6,047 nt of DNA from contig JAFAUA010000251.1 in NCBI GenBank assembly GCA_019243595.1, positions 1 through 6,047 of the forward strand, read 5' to 3'. Positions within the stretch are counted from its first letter, which is position 1. Every line of letters starts with the position of its first letter. The notes below the pieces were generated by a model. That model had not been told where the DNA came from. It searched no databases and saw only the letters and a list, made by a program, of their open reading frames with translations. Of this stretch, positions 5,275 through 6,047 are shown one piece after another. A program made the translations under genes and the position numbers. The stretch is from Acidimicrobiia bacterium. GTDB taxonomy: Bacteria; Actinomycetota; Acidimicrobiia; Acidimicrobiales; AC-14.

Positions 5275-6047
5275 TCGAAGCGAACGTGCAGCGCGGGCGG
5301 TGAGCGGAACGCTGTCCCTTGCACGAACGGCGGCTCGAAGTCGTCGTCGGTCCTCAGGTTCGGGAGGCGGTCGAGCACGGCGTTCATCGCAACCGTCGTC
5401 TCCATGCGAGCCAGGTGCATCCCGACGCATATGTGCGGGCCCCAGCCGAACGTCACGTGCTGGTGCGGCCGACGGGAGATGTCGAAGCGGTCGGGCTCGT
5501 TGTAGACCGTCTCGTCGCGATTGGCGGACCCGGTGCAGACGTTGACCACCGATCCTGCGGGAATGGCGGTTCCGCACACCTCGGTGTCACGGACCGCGTT
5601 GCGCAAGAGAAAGATGATCGGCGGCTCCCATCGCAACCCCTCTTCGATCGCCTGGGGCATCAGCGACCGATCAGCCCGGAGTGCAGCCAACTGGTCGGGG
5701 TGGGTGAGCAGTGCGTAGAGCAGGTTGCCCGACGAGCGGTAGGTCGTCTCGATGCCGGCCGGCAACAGGAGCCGAAGGAAGCCGCAGATGTCTCGGTCGT
5801 TGAGGCGATGCCCGTCGCACTCGGTGGTGCAGAGGTCGCTGATCAGGTCGTCCGTGGGCTGTTGCCGCCGGTCGGCGATCACACCCGCGAAGTAGCCGTC
5901 GAGGACGCGCGCCGCGGCCTGCGCCCGTTCCCAGTTCGCCAGGCTGCTCAGGAACTCGAGCGACCATCGCTGGAAGCGCGGATAGTCGTGCCGGGGGAGG
6001 CCGAGGATTCTGGCGATGACCTGCACTGGAAAATCGAAGGTCAGGGC
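5271..6047 (-). CDS. Cytochrome P450, 5' end outside the window
   Basis: The minus-strand frame is open to the window edge; the first seven visible codons (ALTFDFP) continue into VQVIARILGLP, a common P450 stretch, so the GTG at 6026 is not the start. The 258 residues seen are the C-terminal part of a protein normally near 400 aa. They contain the I-helix oxygen-activating motif AGIETT (97-102), the K-helix ExxR (EGLR, 136-139), and a complete haem loop FGWGPHICVGMHLAR (200-214) whose Cys207 should bind haem iron. It is a soluble bacterial class I type that would take electrons from a ferredoxin and reductase, neither of which is encoded here, to hydroxylate a small hydrophobic substrate. The CYP family cannot be given from this alone. 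Its TAG stop overlaps the TetR stop. Confidence 0.93.
   Translation of the reverse strand, partial: ALTFDFPVQVIARILGLPRHDYPRFQRWSLEFLSSLANWERAQAAARVLDGYFAGVIADRRQQPTDDLISDLCTTECDGHRLNDRDICGFLRLLLPAGIETTYRSSGNLLYALLTHPDQLAALRADRSLMPQAIEEGLRWEPPIIFLLRNAVRDTEVCGTAIPAGSVVNVCTGSANRDETVYNEPDRFDISRRPHQHVTFGWGPHICVGMHLARMETTVAMNAVLDRLPNLRTDDDFEPPFVQGTAFRSPPALHVRFD

Noticed and set aside
4513..5577. A 354-codon minus-strand frame across TetR and the end of the P450
   Set aside because: It contradicts two genes with intact signature motifs, and its product has no recognisable domain.

Overview
The window is very GC-rich (the third codon position is almost always G or C) and gene-dense, with both strands used. 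A DivIVA-like coiled-coil protein, a TetR regulator, a class I bacterial cytochrome P450, and small membrane or membrane-anchored proteins of unknown function together suggest a high-GC actinobacterium. The Acidimicrobiia are my best guess from family resemblance, but no marker gene here proves it. No rRNA, tRNA, CRISPR array, transposase or phage gene was found.

Layout, left to right. (1) 1-1608, plus strand: the 3' part of a DivIVA-like protein with a proline/glutamine linker and a long 11-residue-repeat coiled coil, then after 9 bp a second coiled-coil protein of unknown function. The two are probably one transcription unit linked to cell shape or division. (2) 1605-2790, minus strand: a 73-aa protein with two membrane segments, whose stop overlaps the stop of the preceding gene, then a roughly 250-bp non-coding gap, then a single-span anchored protein with four outward-facing cysteines. 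(3) 2782-4479, plus strand: a VOC/glyoxalase-fold metalloprotein and an alpha/beta hydrolase 3 bp apart, which look like a small catabolic or detoxification operon. (4) 4476-5274, plus strand: a regulatory module. A promoter whose -35 box overlaps the hydrolase stop codon is overlaid by three copies of a 16-bp palindrome (GATACT-N4-AGTATC) at exact 17-bp intervals. A strong ribosome binding site follows, then a 44-aa small ORF, then a TetR-family regulator overlapping that small ORF by 22 bp. (5) 5271-6047, minus strand: the C-terminal two thirds of a cytochrome P450, whose stop overlaps the TetR stop within a CTAG palindrome.

The best candidate for something undescribed is the regulatory module: an apparently autoregulated operon in which the promoter spacer, -10 box and leader are each covered by one operator unit, with a short coding leader ahead of the regulator. 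The VOC/hydrolase pair and the P450 on either side are plausible targets or functional partners, but no copy of the palindrome was seen in front of them. The P450 promoter lies outside the window.
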